From Nemertoderma westbladi (taxonomy: Eukaryota > Xenacoelomorpha > Nemertodermatida > Nemertodermatidae), in contig JAUCBJ010007700.1 in the NCBI GenBank assembly GCA_032718475.1, positions 1 to 64,000 of the forward strand: a stretch of 64,000 nucleotides of DNA. Reading direction: 5' to 3'. The translations under genes and the position numbers were made by a program. Under the pieces are notes generated by a model, which ran no database searches, had not been told where the DNA came from, and worked only from the letters and a program-made list of their open reading frames with translations. Below, in pieces: positions 22,601-32,951 of this stretch; the stretch's first letter is position 1, and the number at the start of each line of letters is the position of its first letter.

Positions 22601-23718
22601 CCGATGCCAACGAATCCTGTTATCTAATAAATACCGCAGTGTATCGAGCACTTACTTACGAAAAGGACATCAACGATGAGTTTCCCCCAATTACTTTCGC
22701 CAAACAACCATCTTGGAAAGCTCCAGCTTCCAACGTAGGAATCAGAGAATTTCCTGTAGTTCAAGTAAGAGTTCACGGTCTTAACAAAAGCTACATAGTG
22801 AACGCCCTCCTTGACTCCGGCAGCACAGGAACATTCATCGATCAAGAACTAGCCGAAGATATCTTTGCTGGACAACCCAAGTTCCGGACTAAATTGAATA
22901 TGTCAGGAATTATGCAGGTTTGGAAATCTACCCTAACGGCAGATTACTATGTAGGTGTGTTGTCCACCCCCCAGGATAAGTTAGGAACACAAGGTGTAAG
23001 GTCAGTAAAAATGGTGGCTATAAAGAACTTCGCTACTACTCAAGCAGACCTTTATAATTGGGACGAGGATGAGAGCATCCAACATCTTAAGATACCTCGA
23101 TTCCAGACAGATTATCCTGGAGTGCAAATACTCATCGGCCAAAACGCGCATGAGGCGCTCGAAACATTGGAGAAACGGCCTGCTCAACCACAGCCACTGC
23201 AAACCTATGCGGTAAGAACTAGAGTAGGTTGGTACTTTACTGGCCCTTCCCGCAGAACTCTTGAAGAAAGATTGCCACAAGACCGGCTACTTCAAGTAAA
23301 GGATTGGGAAGAGGGGAGCAGTGAAGTGGACGAACCCACTGAGGGAACACCATACTCCTCAGATAATGACGATATTAACTCCAATGTAGATCAATGGAGA
23401 CATCGCCCCGAGATGATTAATCTAGCCGACATCGCTTCCAGAGGAGCAACTCCTCAAGAACGGATAGATACTCCCGGCTGGTTAGGTGGACCCGACTCCC
23501 TAAGTAAAGAAGAAGATGAATGGCCTCCTCATCTTACCACTGCGGAGATTAGACAGGCCAAGGGAGCGGAGGAAGTAACACGACAGCCTAATCGCCCAGC
23601 TGGTCGCTTAGGTTTACTGGAAAGAGACCGAAAACTGTCCGGAAACCATGGAAGGCAAGATACTCTTCCTACGACCACTTCCCTAATTCGACAAAGATCT
23701 AGGGACTCCATAACGTAA
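19609..23718 (+). CDS. BEL/Pao-type gag-protease polyprotein with remnant of the deleted pol
   Basis: A 1369-aa single ORF. The N-terminal third is charged, with SEVE repeats (about 140-166) and a long Glu/Ala/Arg coiled-coil-like stretch (about 220-300). A gag core of the type found in Pao elements (DUF1759-like) spans about 600-745. Three zinc-knuckle-like Cys/His motifs follow at 893-957 (CALCDGPHRLSAC, CYNCLRRGHQRRTC, CAKCGAEHH). A retropepsin-like aspartic protease has LLDSGSTGTFID with catalytic Asp1069. The reverse transcriptase and RNase H expected next are absent: after about residue 1240 the ORF jumps to INLADIASRG and GWLGGPDSL, sequence normally found between RNase H and integrase in BEL/Pao pol, then ends. 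It makes capsid and protease but cannot reverse transcribe by itself. Confidence 0.9.
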   Translation: MADTRQTLSDSLLETTACFSDQSVENPRPRSETPHTVRRATPAVVVSEPRLVEKISQFAKLVKRRWSAIGTRAQVKRDQEEAIKQQQPPSQEPSSQRPDSSSSSDTVERTPERGAKMADMVYDERPTYEESTDATSSQVESEVESEVESEVESEVESEVESEVESELTSAEKPRTRDAIDIYLSDYQRFLGDEELRRRLSGLSPNSEGTKLVLDSIDAEMLAANQAECDEKLRLIRVREEQIKKRRIEEQKAAAMAEAEVERKAAKAVAEAERRASEQTTQLELENLQETQGSINKQFTANQMQMMRKSTPKRQGYTSSEEGETTDPEGGGNRSHLSRRRKTSYRRKLPDLPPAVKRQLTSTDLGSAEPIEQFIQVKRLPTIVDEPEIIRPVVPKVTSVLETPVLPELNSKFPLHSTTLPAPGGTVQENIPVQIAEREIKNLSPVVPLQPATMLATPASAVEWVEEGRRGMNLLLGQMQETVHQLKGTVREGRAELQEVQQSIALERDKLVNIQKGIPIPPVTLCQPVRSEVLHAQGVEPTCIYTASEVETPIANPIKGDYRPVINDIPYRPDNDPRNLYTDNSILNNTMAQESFTRQMARTEARQAVKVGEIVKFNGDEMKWLPFNEYYKDSIQNSVLSNGEKLRFLIKCLEGPPKLMALKFIGHPDGLRQVWDTLNIRYGNKDNIAKYLYAKLVAPRHFLSSGIIEFSDEIQEICRQLDWLGKSHEYQSSMVIGAVVSTLPKGGVCTRWDKKVLYMNEQQRRSPTMADLMSFLDSEVKLQLIRQSREKTSENKVSEKPVSRRRIIPVCYTDDGESQASQEEDSGKDTAKSYYDNKTYKDVSKYKSRTSDRREQVTTTPPTSPKRIHGRKPEERTRVQNVNQVKVSNIKPKCALCDGPHRLSACAEFLKKSMADRRGVLWDKRLCYNCLRRGHQRRTCYSDARCAKCGAEHHSLLHTEFERNSPSQVSEPKSHVQFSDVNDTDQSSEWEGFYTDEFSDANESCYLINTAVYRALTYEKDINDEFPPITFAKQPSWKAPASNVGIREFPVVQVRVHGLNKSYIVNALLDSGSTGTFIDQELAEDIFAGQPKFRTKLNMSGIMQVWKSTLTADYYVGVLSTPQDKLGTQGVRSVKMVAIKNFATTQADLYNWDEDESIQHLKIPRFQTDYPGVQILIGQNAHEALETLEKRPAQPQPLQTYAVRTRVGWYFTGPSRRTLEERLPQDRLLQVKDWEEGSSEVDEPTEGTPYSSDNDDINSNVDQWRHRPEMINLADIASRGATPQERIDTPGWLGGPDSLSKEEDEWPPHLTTAEIRQAKGAEEVTRQPNRPAGRLGLLERDRKLSGNHGRQDTLPTTTSLIRQRSRDSIT
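20028..20106 (+). repeat. 12-bp tandem repeat inside gag
   Basis: About six and a half copies of gaagtggaaagc-type units, encoding SEVE. Frame is kept. Confidence 0.85.
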
Positions 23719-25455
23719 TTATATATGGAGTGGGTGTATGTCTATATTATTTTATCTATTTTTATTACATTTTATATGTGAACTTTATTATGTACTTTAT
23801 TATAATCGTTTTTATTCAATTTTTATTTAGTAGAATGTTATTTTAGGGATTATTTAGTAGATTAGTGCAATATATTAGTGTTTATTACGTACATAATTAC
23901 TATAATATATATTTAGTGCGACGGCGAGAAATAATTATTTTTCTCTTCCCTTACTGTCCGTATCATATTATAAATACATGACTACAGTAAGATGAAATGT
24001 CCGTACTTCTTAAAGTACAATAAAGCCACTACTATATTTAAGTATTATTGGTAGGCAGAGTATTAGGAATGCAAAGTTCAGATCCTCGTGTCTCGGCTAA
24101 ACCAAGCTCTGGGTAGACCTTGGAAACGACTTGCCTCTTCACACTGACATTGCTTCGTGCGATATAGCTCTTCTACCTTATATTAAATAATACATATAGT
24201 AGCGTGATGTCCCTCTAACAGTAGCGTAAAACGCAAATAAATCTGTTAAACCTTTTGACCATCTGTAATTCTAGTCGATTCTATATTAATATATGTAATT
24301 TATATATTATATATATATATTATATATATATTTATATTATATATATTATATATTATATTTATATATTATATATTTATATATGTAATGTAATTCTATATCG
24401 TGGCACCCACCGATATACTTGAAAGACAAATTCTAGAATCAGTGGTTAACGTCCCCAGACAAGTTCTGGAATAAATCGGTGCTCATCCTAAATATTAATT
24501 TAATATTTATTAAAATCTGTAAAATCCCGATCCTTTAAAATTTCTAGTCAATTAAGATATCGCAGCATTTACCGATATTCTTAGAAGGACTATTTTATAG
24601 AATTAAGGATCCTAAGTCCCCAGATATGCTCTGGAATAAAATTTGTGTCAATTTAACATCAAATAATAAAATTCACGGGAATAAATTTAAATTCATATTC
24701 AAATGAATTTCATAAATTGTCATTTTGTGCAATTTATAACATTCCCAAAATTCCATTAATTAATAGATCATGGGAGCGGAGATTCATCCTATTGAGTGTA
24801 TTAGAGTGCGAGAATCTCCAACATCTAGTCAATAGCCGATAAAATTAATAAAATCATGCATAAAGAGGATATTGACAATTAAAGAATTATTATTAAATAG
24901 CATCCCAGATCTGTATGCATGAGAATTACCCTAATTCTACCGCTAGCATTCCATAATGTCACCATAGCAACACCCACGCTAGAATTAGAAGCAAGTTAAA
25001 AGAACAATAGAAAGCTTGTCCCATTGCCTAGCATAGAGAACATAGCACACTGTTAGTATCCAAGGATACACAGTAATAACGTGACATTCTGGAAGGCACT
25101 GACTAACGGACAAATGGCCTGTATGTGTACAATTGGTGACAGTTGTGTGGAATTTGTGCGTTTGTAGGTGAATGTTACTGCTAAGGTGTGTTTACAGTAG
25201 CTAGTCGCAATTGTGAAAGTAACCCAACTCTCCTATAGAAAGAACCTAAAGTGGATTCAAGCCTTTGGGACGGACAGTGGAGTGACTTGTGCCGGTTATC
25301 GTTGTCGTAATGTTGCTACATGTTGGCGTAAACACCGCGACAACGGTACATCGGCGCTGAGGATCCCACTGTCCGGGGGCAAAGAGAGGTGGGCAGAGAC
25401 GTCCGCTCGCCTAAACATAAACTCATTTCGATATTAACAGACTCAGATAGCAGAT
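23719..25455 (+). other. AT-rich spacer between gag-protease and ORF2
   Basis: No gene recognised. TA-rich low-complexity sequence lies at 24296-24385. Two diverged ~140-base blocks (about 24400 and 24545) share taccgatat, an ATTCT tract, gtccccaga and ctggaataaa. A 74-codon ORF at 25213-25437 has no recognisable motif. This is where the rest of pol would lie in a complete element. Confidence 0.55.
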
Positions 25456-26904
25456 ATGACGGAGTTGATAGAAGATGATCTTGGTATCAAGGAGCGATAT
25501 ACTCTACCTTTGCAAGCATTTGTGGATAGCTTAATACGCGGTGAAGCCGATCCAACCATTACGGAGGACGATGGTCGTTATATCGAACCGCCGATGTCCC
25601 AAGAGCAACTTGCGCGTGAATTGGACTATCGAAAATTCCCCGCGCGCTATACGCATCGTAATAGTATGTATATGGACTTCCTAGCTACCGGCCATCCTAT
25701 CGATTTACATGATGCGGACGATGTAGACACCGAAAGGGAAATGGTTATATTTAAATATCATACCCAGCGGAGTCGGAACGATAAACCGAGAATAGATCAC
25801 GAAAATTCTATTCGTAACAGACTGGGAAGACGAACCAATATGCCTAGAATCTGAGGAGATTCAGCCTATCGCGCCCGGAACAGCGACAACGATTACATCC
25901 TAGAATGGTATCAAGGTCCACAGTGTCTCACTGCGTACGATTATCGACATGCCAACTATGTTTCTAGGCAACGTTGTCGGTTATGCGCATCGAGAGACCA
26001 CGATACGCCCATGGACACCAACGTCCGCTGTTCCTATTTCAAAGAACAACCGACTATGGAAATTTATTGCGCATATTGCAGACTCTATAACCTGCATATC
26101 TTTGCGGTTTGCCCTCAATTTATGACTCAATGTCACCATTGTCAACTAAAGGGACATGCTAGTTTCGACTGCCCTTTTAATCACGATTTGGAAAGTGTAG
26201 ATGAAATGATCACACTGCGTTACATCAGAGCTTGGGAAGCGAACGTTGATTTACATTGTGATTCGCGCCATCGCTATTATCCCGGACGCGCTTACGAAGG
26301 AGTTTATGCGTTCCATCCTTATCTATTCGCTTCGGTTGAACCGAAATCACGCATATCAAGTTACGAGCTACTGAAGCGCGTCGGAGAATGTATTTCAACC
26401 AAATTCGTACGCAAATTTCTCAGGAGTGTTAATCCTAGCGACCTTCATTCCTATAACTTAATCAATTATATCCGTCAGGATCCGGACTATGGAGACTTAT
26501 TTGTTAACTCACACCCCGAGTTACAGGAAGTATATCGACGGCCTTACGAATACCGAGCCCGCGAACGCGAGTTGGAAAGGACCATTAAACCCCGGAGGTT
26601 TCTAACTGCCTATGGTCCACCCACGGCCCTCGTTCAGACCACTCGTAAAGGACCCGTAAGAGCGGCTGTCTTGAAACGAGCTCTCAAAGCCGTTAGACCC
26701 CTCTCCCCTAACGTTGATGTCAATCAACCCGGTACTTCGACTGGCGGATACACCGACCATAATCCTACACCCTCTGATGCAATCATATTGCACCCTTCAC
26801 CCAGGAGTTATAGCCCTCCTTGTAAAGTGGCTCGCCCCAAAGAGAAAAGGACTCTGGCTAGCTTTAAAAAACTGCGTAAACGCCGTCCGCGCAAGAAAGA
26901 CTAA
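25456..26904 (+). pseudogene. ORF2: zinc-knuckle protein of unknown function, split by one in-frame UGA
   Basis: From the ATG at 25456 the frame is open for 132 codons, meets a single TGA (25852-25854), and is then open in the same frame to 26904, about 482 codons in all. The second part has two CCHC knuckles, C-x2-C-x5-H-x4-C (26068-26112) and C-x2-C-x4-H-x4-C (26131-26172), and ends in a strongly basic tail (KKLRKRRPRKKD). If read separately, the second part can start at ATG 26011. No polymerase, integrase or envelope features (no signal peptide or membrane segment) are seen. Its position before the 3' LTR is where envelope-like or accessory ORFs sit. I do not recognise the family. The UGA may be a recent null mutation, readthrough, or a boundary between two proteins. 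Confidence 0.65.
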
Positions 26905-26970
26905 CTGTTTAGAGTATTTACGTATATTAGAAACTGTGATTTTGTATATTTTATAGACTCAAATCCCATT

Positions 26971-26982
26971 TTCTGGGAGCGG
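26971..26982 (+). other. Candidate polypurine tract next to the 3' LTR
   Basis: ttctgggagcgg ends directly at the TGT of the 3' LTR. Short and imperfect, chosen by position. Confidence 0.35.
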
Positions 26983-28231
26983 TGTAAAAGCTTCTGTGGG
27001 ATATAACTGGCCCCTTTGCTTCGCAATCCAGTTTCCCCCCAGACGCTGGAATACTCTAAAAAGGTTCTCTAACTGTATATATATTCCCCTCGCCCGCAAG
27101 GTACCGTTACAGGTGTTTTAACGGACATAAAAGTCATTCTGCTATATACGTGTTTTAGCGGACATGGTAAGGCAAAAAACCCGCAATACGGCAAATACTT
27201 TTACACAGCTTAGCCGTGATGATTCAGATTACGACATCTAGCAGCTGGTTGCTTAAATGGAAACAGCCATTGGACGCATGGTTCTTTGTTTGGCTTCAGC
27301 CAATCAGAGCGATTCTCTCTGTCGATGTGGAGCTTTGAGCCGATCATACTGGGATTGTTCAGTCTTACAGTTTTTTACTGATACTTTGTTGTTATTGCTG
27401 TCTAAGCCAGAAACAACGGCTCTAGAAAGAAACATTAGTAGGCTTAAGATTATAGAGCGTATGACTGTTATCGGTTCATAACAACTCACATATCGGTCCA
27501 TATCAGTGCATATCATATCTTAACCTACCGTCTTAATGTTTTACTGTTGTCATATCTTATATCAGTGGATTGAATATTATTTGGAGAACATTTATAAAGA
27601 ACCCAAATTTCCCAATTTTCTTGATACACTACAGGTTAGAGAGGCGGGTTATATATATAGCGATTGCGACTTATATTATTGTGGTGTGTATTGAATTTAA
27701 TGCTATTTGATAAGCCCTACATGAGTCCGTTGCTATTCTCTTTATATATGATAAAATTCATTGACGGTCGGCAAATTAGTGAGCAGTATTGTGCGTTACC
27801 GGTAGTGTGCATGATTGTGGCTGATAACTAAGCATTTCCTAAAGAATGCGCCTCATACGTGAATCATAAGCCTTACCGACTTACCGTTGTGATTAGTATA
27901 AGTCATATCTCTGTTTACTTAGATAGAGCGCCACGTCCTAAAAGGAACTGTTAATATTTCCCGAAAGTGAATAATATTAGTCAGAAATTAATTATTAACG
28001 ATCAATCGAATAATACAATACCGTAAGCTTCACTGCAATAATAATCTAAGCCGACAGAATCCAGCCTCCCGGGATTATCCAGCGGGTGAATGGACGCGCA
28101 CTAGGCTGGCTTCTGCTAATGTTGTGTTTATTGGTATTAAATATTTGTCATCTTCTAAAGTATATTTATAAATCAAAAGACATATAAATTTTGGCAGGTT
28201 AAACTGCTAAAGGTCTTCAAAAGCGCGTACA
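26983..28231 (+). repeat. 3' LTR of the BEL/Pao-like element
   Basis: Same length as the 5' LTR, with about six base differences found by eye, for example ccagacgctgg for ccaggcgctgg. Confidence 0.95.
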
Positions 28232-28236
28232 CTAGG

Positions 28237-30884
28237 GGTCGAGAAATATTTTGGGCTAAATGTCCTGATTCTATATTTTTATTGGGGGTGTAAGACTCCT
28301 GTTCTTCCTTTAATTTAATTTAATATATACATACCAACCCCCTGTTAGTCAGTATGTCGTTAACATCAATTATCATCTTATGAAAGTGGAGCAGAATTCC
28401 GACATTACTGCAAATCATAAAATCTTATTTAAATTTTGTACTGTGTGTGTGCCCTAGCATTTCCACCAGTCTTCCATTGGTAACATATTTACTTACCATA
28501 GGCCTATAGGGTTCCTGTGTTCTGTGGTCTGACTTCTGTTTTGGGCTAGGTGGTAACAGAGTTGATGGTGCGATTATTTTAGGTCATTGGTGCATTATAC
28601 TGTAGATAGGCTTGGCTAATTCCCTGTCCAGCTGACGAGGTGTCGAGGATTAGCGCGTACTGGTCCAAGACACTGAAACGCAACCATATTTTTCACAAAT
28701 TAATTATTTTTGCCTCAGTCATACCCCTTTCACGGCGACAAAATTGTCATATATTTTCTTATATAATATAGGCTTAGCTATTGTGCAGTTTATTAACGGT
28801 ATCATTTAGTGCATGGCGGGTAGGCTTAGGGTTAGGGTTGCGACACATACCTGTATGTTTAGCATGTATTTATATTTGTTTTGTGTTTGTGTGTTTGTTG
28901 TTCTTCGATGACCCTAGGGGTCGAGAAATATTTTGGGCTAAATGTCCTGATTCTATATTTTTATTGGGGGTGTAAGACTCCTGTTCTTCCTTTAATTTAA
29001 TTTAATATATACATACCAACCCCCTGTTAGTCAGTATGTCGTTAACATCAATTATCATCTTATGAAAGTGGAGCAGAATTCCGACATTACTGCAAATCAT
29101 AAAATCTTATTTAAATTTTGTACTGTGTGTGTGCCCTAGCATTTCCACCAGTCTTCCATTGGTAACATATTTACTTACCATAGGCCTATAGGGTTCCTGT
29201 GTTCTGTGGTCTGACTTCTGTTTTGGGCTAGGTGGTAACAGAGTTGATGGTGCGATTATTTTAGGTCATTGGTGCATTATAGATAGGCTTGGCTAATTCC
29301 CTGTCCAGCTGACGAGGTGTCGAGGATTAGCGCGTACTGGTCCAAGACACTGAAACGCAACCATATTTTTCACAAATTAATTATTTTTGCCTCAGTCATA
29401 CCCCTTTCACGGCGACAAAATTGTCATATATTTTCTTATATAATATAGGCTTAGCTATTGTGCAGTTTATTAACGGTATCATTTAGTGCATGGCGGGTAG
29501 GCTTAGGGTTAGGGTTGCGACACATACCTGTATGTTTAGCATGTATTTATATTTGTTTTGTGTTTGTGTGTTTGTTGTTCTTCGATGACCCTAGGGGTCG
29601 AGAAATATTTTGGGCTAAATGTCCTGATTCTATATTTTTATTGGGGGTGTAAGACTCCTGTTCTTCCTTTAATTTAATTTAATATATACATACCAACCCC
29701 CTGTTAGTCAGTATGTCGTTAACATCAATTATCATCTTATGAAAGTGGAGCAGAATTCCGACATTACTGCAAATCATAAAATCTTATTTAAATTTTGTAC
29801 TGTGTGTGTGCCCTAGCATTTCCACCAGTCTTCCATTGGTAACATATTTACTTACCATAGGCCTATAGGGTTCCTGTGTTCTGTGGTCTGACTTCTGTTT
29901 TGGGCTAGGTGGTAACAGAGTTGATGGTGCGATTATTTTAGGTCATTGGTGCATTATAGATAGGCTTGGCTAATTCCCTGTCCAGCTGACGAGGTGTCGA
30001 GGATTAGCGCGTACTGGTCCAAGACACTGAAACGCAACCATATTTTTCACAAATTAATTATTTTTGCCTCAGTCATACCCCTTTCACGGCGACAAAATTG
30101 TCATATATTTTCTTATATAATATAGGCTTAGCTATTGTGCAGTTTATTAACGGTATCATTTAGTGCATGGCGGGTAGGCTTAGGGTTAGGGTTGCGACAC
30201 ATACCTGTATGTTTAGCATGTATTTATATTTGTTTTGTGTTTGTGTGTTTGTTGTTCTTCGATGACCCTAGGGGTCGAGAAATATTTTGGGCTAAATGTC
30301 CTGATTCTATATTTTTATTGGGGGTGTAAGACTCCTGTTCTTCCTTTAATTTAATTTAATATATACATACCAACCCCCTGTTAGTCAGTATGTCGTTAAC
30401 ATCAATTATCATCTTATGAAAGTGGAGCAGAATTCCGACATTACTGCAAATCATAAAATCTTATTTAAATTTTGTACTGTGTGTGTGCCCTAGCATTTCC
30501 ACCAGTCTTCCATTGGTAACATATTTACTTACCATAGGCCTATAGGGTTCCTGTGTTCTGTGGTCTGACTTCTGTTTTGGTCTAGGTGGTAACAGAGTTG
30601 ATGGTGCGATTATTTTAGGTCATTGGTGCATTATAGATAGGCTTGGCTAATTCCCTGTCCAGCTGACGAGGTGTCGAGGATTAGCGCGTACTGGTCCAAG
30701 ACACTGAAACGCAACCATATTTTTCACAAATTAATTATTTTTGCCTCAGTCATACCCCTTTCACGGCGACAAAATTGTCATATATTTTCTTATATAATAT
30801 AGGCTTAGCTATTGTGCAGTTTATTAACGGTATCATTTAGTGCATGGCGGGTAGGCTTAGGGTTAGGGTTGCGACACATACCTG
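28237..30884 (+). repeat. Satellite array, segment 4
   Basis: Nearly four monomers, with cacggcg at 28731, 29408, 30085 and 30762 (period 677). One monomer has a 5-base extra (ctgta) near 28599. Monomers are almost identical, suggesting recent homogenisation. Confidence 0.93.
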
Positions 30885-32442
30885 TACCCAGCAAAGTCAC
30901 ATCCTTCGAAATTGCTACTAATATGCTGCTAATTTGATCGAAATAAATTTTCTTCGAAATTATCAGCATTTTCGCCGTCTAAATTGTCTGATAATTCAGT
31001 CTACAATTCGTAGGATAAATTATCCTTCTAAACGAAGGATAAATTCGAAGACTATTCGAAGATTCTGAAGATTTAGCTAGTTTTTAGCCGGCAAATAGAA
31101 GGATAATTATGCCTACTATTCGCCGGATAAATTATCCTTCTAAACGAAGGATAAATTTGTAGACTTTTCGAAGGGTGGGTGAATTGATAATTTTTATCCT
31201 TCGTTTAGAAGGATAATTTATGCTGCTATTCGAAGGATAAATTATCCTTCTAAATGAAGGCTAAATTTGTAGACTTTTCGAAGGGTGGATGAATTTATAG
31301 TTTTTATCCTGCGTTTAGAATGATAATTTATGCTACTATTCGAAGGATAAATTACCTTATATTCGAAGGATAAATTACCTTCTAAACGAAGGATAAATTT
31401 GTAGACTTTTCGAAGGTTGGATCATTTAGCTTAGTTATGCATAGTTACTGTATGTTATGTTTTATCCGGCAAATTCTGAGAGTAAAATAATAATTATATA
31501 CTGTAGTTATGCCTACTAATAATCCGAATATTTTTTTATCTGGGGACCATATTTAGCAGTAAATTAGTACAAAGTTATCAGTTCTTTAGAATTGTCGATT
31601 ATATTATAATATATAATCTGAAGCAAAGAAAATTGATCTATATTATGTCCAGTGCCATTCATATTGTTTTATGAAATAAATCCATTAATTACTGTGTGAT
31701 GCTGTGTCTGTCCTTAAACAGTTAAAGGTGCGGTAATCCATGTATCCAGAGTCTGCAGGTCTGAGTGTATGGCAGAGCTAGAGGTAAAGGCGATGTCCAT
31801 ACTGCCCTACAGTATGTTACTGTCAGAATGTCAGACACCTGTAAAAACGAGACTACAGTATCTGACTACAGTATGTCTTTCAGGCAGTCAGGGAAATCCT
31901 GGGGACAAACAAAGCACATATTTTTTCAGTATTAATACGTGTACTATATCCGAAACTGAAAGTTTTAAAAAATATACCTTTTATACTACAGTATAACGAT
32001 AAAGAAACTATTTACTCTACTGCTCTATACTGTATAAAATTTATTCTTAATTAATAATTATTTTTAATCTTTTTTTTAATATACAAGTTTTAATACAGTA
32101 TTTAACATTTTAATATTCAGATATTTTCTTGCTATCATGCACCCCGGTCAGCCTGTACAATCAGCACGTCGAACATCAGCACATGTAACTAACAGTACAA
32201 CATATCGCAGCGCAGTTGGAAGTTCCGTACCTGCTGATCCGTACCGTATTTTTTCGTTGGAATACATATACTGCAGCACACTGTCAGATCTCAGACTGAA
32301 CACTGAACCCACGACCTCCAAGAGATGTGAATTCAATGCAACCACTACACCAAGGTCTCTTTGATTAAGAAAATGAATTAAATAATTATTGAATGCTTTT
32401 AAATTTAATGTTGTAATTTAGTGTCGTAATTCAAAAACATGA

Positions 32443-32471
32443 TACCCCCCCCACCCCCCCCCCCCCCCCCT
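32443..32471. repeat. Homopolymeric C tract
   Basis: Nearly pure C run with a single A. Confidence 0.85.
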
Positions 32472-32885
32472 TCCCTAACTTTTATACAAATTTTAATGAA
32501 TAGCATGATATGAAACAGAGTTACAGTAGTTTCACCTCCCTCATCCGTAGTAAATGAGACAGAATTTGTATTTTTGCTTTTTATTCTTTAGCAACAAGCG
32601 TTTGAAAAAAGTGTCACCGGCGGCGATATCATCACCAGTCCCATCTCAGTTATTCAACCTTATATTAATTTGTTGGTTCTGATGGAAAGCTGACCATGCA
32701 ACGATTCCAAATATGTAAAAAATTTAAATTTAGAAAATACAGTTGCTGAGATATGGGCTTTCGAATGTTGAATGTTTTTTCACGGCGCAAGGCTATTTTT
32801 ATATTTAATAAATAAACCATGTTCTAGAACATGATGTAAAAACGTAACTAGGGAATGATGTTCTATAAAGTATGTCACGCACTAG

Positions 32886-32951
32886 GGGGTGGGGGGGGGG
32901 GGGGGTCGAGCTTGCGTGACATTTTGTGACAGGGGGGGGGGGGGGGGGGGT
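32886..32951. repeat. Two long G tracts flanking gtcgagcttgcgtgacattt
   Basis: Two runs of G, each close to 20 bases, separated by a non-repetitive piece containing gtgacattttgtgac. Could form G-quadruplexes. Exact lengths in such runs are assembly-sensitive. Confidence 0.8.

Larger units (their letters stand above)
16095..28231 (+). mobile_element. Young 12.1-kb BEL/Pao-like LTR retrotransposon lacking reverse transcriptase and integrase
   Basis: Two 1249-bp LTRs (16095-17343 and 26983-28231) begin TGTAAAAGC and end GCGTACA. About six differences are visible between them, so the insertion is recent. A 5-bp TSD, ctagg, flanks it (16090-16094 and 28232-28236) and the satellite is restored when the element is removed. 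Order: 5' LTR, 2.3-kb structured leader, gag-protease ORF, 1.7-kb AT-rich spacer, a second ORF split by one stop, short purine-rich tract, 3' LTR. The gag type points to BEL/Pao. No reverse transcriptase, RNase H or integrase domain is present, so it probably depends on a related autonomous element. Confidence 0.92.

Noticed and set aside
25213-25437. 74-codon ORF upstream of ORF2 as a separate gene
   Set aside because: No motif, and unsupported start; left as part of the spacer.
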